DNA from: Vulcanisaeta sp. JCM 16161 | GTDB lineage: Archaea > Thermoproteota > Thermoprotei > Thermoproteales > Thermocladiaceae | Reading direction: 5' to 3' | Length of the DNA: 64,000 nucleotides | Assembly: GCF_001316285.1 (NCBI RefSeq) | Contig: NZ_BBDO01000009.1 | Span: forward strand, 1-64,000 | Shown: positions 60,073 to 64,000 of the stretch, piece after piece | How positions within the stretch are numbered: position 1 is the first letter of the stretch | Layout of the letters: each line of letters opens with the position of its first letter | Program-made: the position numbers and the translations under genes | Notes under the pieces: model-generated | The model's database searches: none | The model's input: only the letters and a program-made list of their open reading frames with translations | Told to the model about the DNA's origin: nothing

Positions 60073-60645
60073 TTAAATATTAATAACCGTGCTTACTAAT
60101 GACTTTATTAATTGATAATTCTCATTTCCGCATAGAACAATAACGTATTTATCACACCCAATACCACTTAACTTATTTAGCTCATCCGCAGCCTCACTTG
60201 ACAACTCATCGAGGTAATTATTGAGCTTGAGTATTAGGAATTTATTTTGTGGACATACGAATTTAAGGAATAGTACTGCATCAGAACCATTCTTTATTGC
60301 AATATCCCTAAGCCTTATGATGAATTCCTCATTAATACTACGGTTGATTACTGATGCGTAACACCTCCTACACTCGCACTTAAATACCTGGGAGAACTTC
60401 GTAACCTCCCTTATCTCATCAATGCCCAAATCACGCAATAATTTATTGAATAATTCCTCACCCTTACTTGTTAGTTCAGCCCCACCTCTCATAACCCTGA
60501 TAGCCCCCTGGCTCTTGAGCTCATTAAGTACGCGCCTTACAACGCCCTCGCCCATGCCGGAAACGGCACTTAGTGAGTACCTGCCCATTCTTCCATACCT
60601 CTTAAGCATTAGGAGCACCGTTAATTCCTCAGCACTCATTTGCAT
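60073..60645 (-). CDS. Winged-helix protein with DUF4443-like domain
   Basis: 190 residues. The N-terminal winged helix: EELTVLLMLKRYGRMGRYSL, SAVSGMGEGVVRRVLNELKS, QGAIRVMRGGAELTSKGEEL. The C-terminal domain is alpha/beta with a CxC-x2-C (FKCECRRCYASV) pattern and KFVCPQNKFL, possibly a metal or ligand site, as in archaeal DUF4443 proteins. Regulates unknown genes. Convergent with atpA (7-nt gap) and divergent from cysS. Confidence 0.75.
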   Translation of the reverse strand: MQMSAEELTVLLMLKRYGRMGRYSLSAVSGMGEGVVRRVLNELKSQGAIRVMRGGAELTSKGEELFNKLLRDLGIDEIREVTKFSQVFKCECRRCYASVINRSINEEFIIRLRDIAIKNGSDAVLFLKFVCPQNKFLILKLNNYLDELSSEAADELNKLSGIGCDKYVIVLCGNENYQLIKSLVSTVINI

Positions 60646-60716
60646 TAGTTACTACTTAACCTAGGTAAAAATAATTTTCCTTTACCAAGTTATATTTATT
60701 AATCCTTACAGCAATT

Positions 60717-62224
60717 GTGCCTGGTGATCATCATTTGCCCAGTAAGGGCATGTACACGAACTCCAGGGAATTACCAATAATGGCCTACAACACCGCATCA
60801 AAAAGCCTTGAGAAGATAACCCTCCTACGCCCTGGCCTCGCCAGGATCTACGTATGTGGATTAACACCGTACGACTCAATGCATGTTGGGCATGCGAGGA
60901 CGTTCGTATTCTATGACATATTCAGGAGGTACCTGGAGTACTTGGGTGCTGAGGTTCGGTTTGTGACTAACTTCACGGATATTGATGATAAGATAATAAA
61001 CAGGGCTAGACAGGAATTCGGGAGTGACTTAATTAATAGGTGGTATGACATACCGAGTAGGTACATTAAGGAGTTCTTTGAGGCTATGGATAGGTTATAC
61101 GTAAAGAAGGCATATGCATATCCAAAGGTCACTGAGAACGTTAATGACATGCTTAAGTGGATACAGGAGCTCGTTAATAGAGGTCTAGCCTATGTTAGTC
61201 CTGATGGTTCGGTTTATTTTGATATAACGAAGGTGCCCAGGTATGGTGAGTTCTCGGGCCAGAAGATTGAGGACCTAATCGCGGGTGCCAGGGTTGAGCC
61301 GGAGCCAGGTAAGAGGAATCCACTGGACTTCGCACTCTGGAAGTCCTGGAGTGAGGGCGAGCCCTGGTGGAATAGCCCATGGAGCCCGGGCAGGCCAGGC
61401 TGGCACCTGGAGTGCGTGGTAATGTCCAGCAAGTACCTCGGCGTACCCTTTGACATACACGGTGGTGGGCAGGACTTAATATTCCCTCATCACGAGAACG
61501 AGATCGCAATAGCCAGGGTTTACTTCGGGATAGATTACTTCGCGAGGTATTGGATACACGTTGGCCTAGTAACCATTAAGGGTCAGAAGATGAGTAAGTC
61601 GCTTGGTAACATAATACCGATAATGGACGTATTAAGGAAATACGATGGTGAGGTGCTGAGGCTTTATTACGCAATGACCCAGTACAGGAAGCCCATGGAC
61701 TTCGACCCAGACGCGCTGGATCAGGTCAGGAACTCGCTAATGAGTGTATACGCGGCGTATGACATGCTCATCGAGGCCATAAACGAGGCCTCTGACACGG
61801 GCGATAAGGATGCCGAATTATTAGGTAAGGTTAATGGTTTTGTTAATTCCTTCGAGGAGTCAATGAATAATGACATAAACACGAGCGGCGCAGTTGCAGC
61901 GCTCATGGACTTCGCCAGGTACGTAACATCCACAGTCATCTACAACACACAGCACTTCTCAAGGAATGCATTAACCAATGCACTAACGGCCTTTAGCGAC
62001 CTAGCGAATATACTCGGAATACTAAACAGGACAAGACTACCACCATCACTCGTCTCACTAATAGACACCCTAATAAAGGTCAGGGCCAATTAAGGGCTAG
62101 AAAGATGTTCGACCTCGCGGATGAGATTAGGAATGAACTTGGGAGGCTTGGTGTTGTAATAAGCGACGTCGGCAGTAAGACGTATTGGTACATTGATAGG
62201 GATAAGCTATCCCAATTTAGTTAG
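60717..62224 (+). CDS. cysS: Cysteinyl-tRNA synthetase, frameshifted near C-terminus
   Basis: About 502 residues. HIGH-like motif VCGLTPYDSMHVGHARTFVF, with the zinc site Cys (YVCG), GWHLECVVMSSKYLG, HGGGQDLIFPHHENEIAIA and KMSKSLGN near residue 285. The first frame ends at 62093; one missing base in LRARKMFDLADEIRNEL extends it to a stop at 62224 with DVGSKTYWYIDRDKL, the normal CysRS tail. GTG 60717; ATG 60750 is an alternative that matches shorter N-termini. Class I, charges tRNA-Cys. Confidence 0.93.
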
Positions 62225-62243
62225 GTCTTTACCTTGGGTGTGT

Positions 62244-62277
62244 AGAGTCGCCGTAATTATATAATTACGGCGACTCT
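62244..62277. repeat. Perfect 34-bp palindrome between cysS and the GH15 gene
   Basis: AGAGTCGCCGTAATTAT followed by its exact reverse complement, 17-bp arms with no loop. It starts 20 bases after the cysS stop. In RNA it could fold as a long hairpin without a T-tract; on DNA it could be a strong operator or protein-binding site. The surrounding gap (62225-62381) otherwise shows a CCATG/CATGG short inverted repeat and no open frame. Confidence 0.9.
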
Positions 62278-62381
62278 CCAGGTCCAATGCACGAAGCACG
62301 ATTTATCCATGCCCCCTACATGGCTTATTATTGAATCCCTGAATAAATGCTTATTACCTCCTTTAATTCGGTACTAGGTAA

Positions 62382-64000
62382 ATGAGGACCGTATTCCTTA
62401 GTAATGGTTCATTAGCTTTATTGTATGATGAGAATTACTACATAAGGGACATTTACTACCCATTACTTGGTCAGCATCACCACCACTCCTTCGGTGGCAG
62501 GTTTAAGATTGGTATTTGGCATGATGGTAGGTTCACGTGGCTTGAAAACATAGGTAATAAGGAGATTAAGTTAAGTGGTTCGAGGGCGGAACTCAACGCT
62601 TACTGGGATGGGCTTAACATCCACATGGAAGATACGGTGTTAATACCGCAACCCGTGCTCGTCAAACACGTATCTATTAAGGGACCAGGTTTCGTAAGAG
62701 TTATCTTTTATCATGATTTTAAATTGAATGATTACGAGGCTGGCGATACCGCATTCTACGATCCATCATTGGACGCGGTATTTCACTATAAAGGGAATAC
62801 ATGGTTTGGAATAGCATCTACGAACCCAATCTATGAATATACAACAGGTAGGAGAGACCTCAACGTCGTGTTACCCGACTGTGAGGATGGCACATTAAGT
62901 AAGAACCCGATAGCCCAGGGCTCTGTGGCCTCGGCAGTATCCATAGCGAGCCCCGAGTTTTACTACTTCATGGTGGCTGGTGATAATTATGAGAGGGTTA
63001 TGAGATTAATAATTGAGCTTAGGAATAGGAGTAATGTAGAGACATACTTCCGAAGGTCAGTTAATTACTGGAATAACGTGGCCTCTGAGTACGGCGATGA
63101 TGAGTTGGCTTCGCAAAGCATCGTGGTCCTGCTCGGTCATGTCGGTATTAATGGTTCGATACCGGCCTCCCTGGACACTTCAATAATAAAGTTTAACCTG
63201 GACACGTATGGTTACCTATGGCCTAGAGATGCCGCATTCGCGGCCATGGCCCTAGACATGGCTGGCTATTACACCTTCACGAAGCGCTTCTACACCCTAA
63301 TCTTTAAGTTATTTGGTGGTGAGGGCTTCCTATTCCAAAAGTATAACCAAGCGGTACCTGGGCTCTACATGGCATCCGTGGACTGCCAGGAGTAGGAAGT
63401 CACTGAATATTCAGGAGGACGAGACTGCACGGTGATTTACGCCTTCTGGCACTACTTCCAGAGGACTAGGGATTATGACCTGCTTAGGGAGGTTTATGAC
63501 GTAATAACGAGGGCCGCAAACTTCATGGTTAATTTCAGGGATGAGAAACTGAAACTACCCCTCGAATCCTACGACCTATGGGAGGAGAGGCTCGGTGTGC
63601 ATACGTACACCGCCGCGTCCGTTTACGCAGGCCTACTTGCGGCGAGTAACCTGGCTAAGATGCTTGGTGAGTATGAGAGCGCCAGTAAGTGGGAGGAGGC
63701 AGCCATGGAGATTCGCGAAGCCATTAGGAACTACTTATTTGATAAGGAGAGGGGTGTTTTCTATAGGTCGGTTAGGGTTGATGATGGTAAAATAACGGAG
63801 GTTGACAGGACCGTTGACGCAAGTATAATGGGTATATTCCTATTCAATGTATTTGACGTTTATGAGCCACTGCTCGAGAGCAGCGTCAAGGTTATTATGG
63901 ATAGGCTTTGGGTTAAGCCCATTGGTGGTATTGCTCGTTATGAGGGTGATTACTACCAAAGGGTTCCCGGCGACTACAGCGGTATTCCCGGTAATCCATG
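62382..64000 (+). CDS. Glycoside hydrolase family 15 (glucoamylase/trehalase-like), 3' end beyond the window, frameshifted
   Basis: At least 540 residues, running off the right edge. N-terminal beta-sandwich: FLSNGSLALLYDENYYIRDI, DIYYPLLGQHHHHSFGGRF. The (alpha/alpha)6 barrel begins near residue 210 with GYLWPRDAAFAAMALDMAG, and after a shift near 63370 the acid motif SLNIQEDETA (Glu) then VIYAFWHYF with another break near 63430, and SYDLWEERLGVHTYTAAS. These are GH15 markers. Hydrolyses alpha-glucosides; glucoamylase, glucodextranase-like or trehalase activity (both occur in archaea) cannot be told apart. ATG 62382, after the 34-bp palindrome. Confidence 0.88.

Noticed and set aside
61195..61509. 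Antisense frames opposite cysS with Arg/Pro-rich products
   Set aside because: Shadows of conserved CysRS codons, no start context or family.
62300..62325. CCATG-N7-CATGG hairpin after the long palindrome
   Set aside because: Five-base arms are too short to support a function.
1..64000. tRNA, rRNA and CRISPR arrays
   Set aside because: No T-loop-like GTTCRANNC with acceptor pairing, no rRNA stretches, and no regularly spaced direct repeats were found by eye; a tRNA with an intron could be missed.

Overview
The window looks like part of a hyperthermophilic crenarchaeon of the Thermoproteales, most like the moderate-GC Vulcanisaeta/Caldivirga lineage (my inference). Support: archaeal information genes (flpA-nop5, uS3-uL29-Rnp1, TIP49, a beta-CASP nuclease), an A-type ATP synthase, ether-lipid genes (UbiA, CarS), many GTG/TTG starts, TATA boxes 24-30 nt before start codons (leaderless mRNAs), and three box C/D guide RNAs. 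No rRNA, tRNA or CRISPR array was seen.

A caution for the whole window: most long genes, including ones that should be essential (atpA, rps3, cysS, ppdK, hppA, nop5, ilvD), are broken by one to four single-base frameshifts, often in or beside homopolymer runs. Joining the frames restores full-length conserved proteins, so I treat these as sequencing errors and report one CDS per gene over the full span. Two loci look really decayed: a MoeA remnant (640-807), and a molybdenum hydroxylase large-subunit gene (23398-26553) in which a 1.5-kb AT-rich segment encoding a LAGLIDADG endonuclease replaces part of the coding sequence.

Layout. 1-5.7 kb: protein fragment, MoeA remnant, HTH regulator, flpA-nop5, small proteins, TauE permease. 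5.8-11 kb: pyruvate phosphate dikinase beside an H+-pumping pyrophosphatase, a PPi-linked energy unit. 11-23.3 kb: ACT-like protein, C/D RNA, M24 peptidase, histidine phosphatase, a divergent radical SAM pair probably for siroheme-dependent heme synthesis, beta-CASP nuclease, TIP49, C/D RNA, DUF47/HAD/MFS group, roadblock protein. 23.4-26.6 kb: the interrupted Mo-hydroxylase gene. 26.6-33.3 kb: MMPL exporter, divergent LolD-like ATPase and a large surface coiled-coil protein. 33.3-41 kb: two unrelated GTP cyclohydrolases, ilvD, PEBP, an ABC-2 exporter, HADs. 41-46.6 kb: membrane winged-helix regulator, sequon-rich secreted protein, VKOR, MoeA-PBP fusion. 46.6-52.5 kb: two AMP-forming ligases (one with degenerate motifs), DUF169, FMN glutamate synthase-like protein. 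52.5-60 kb: UbiA, AtpF, CarS, C2H2 zinc-finger protein, C/D RNA, tandem DUF35 proteins, uS3-uL29-Rnp1-AtpE-AtpA. 60-64 kb: winged-helix regulator, cysS, a 34-bp perfect palindrome and a GH15 glycosidase running off the edge.

Connections: FlpA and Nop5 are protein partners of the C/D RNAs found here. PPDK and the membrane pyrophosphatase share PPi. UbiA and CarS are consecutive archaeal membrane-lipid steps. MoeA would serve Mo/W enzymes such as the one that is disrupted.
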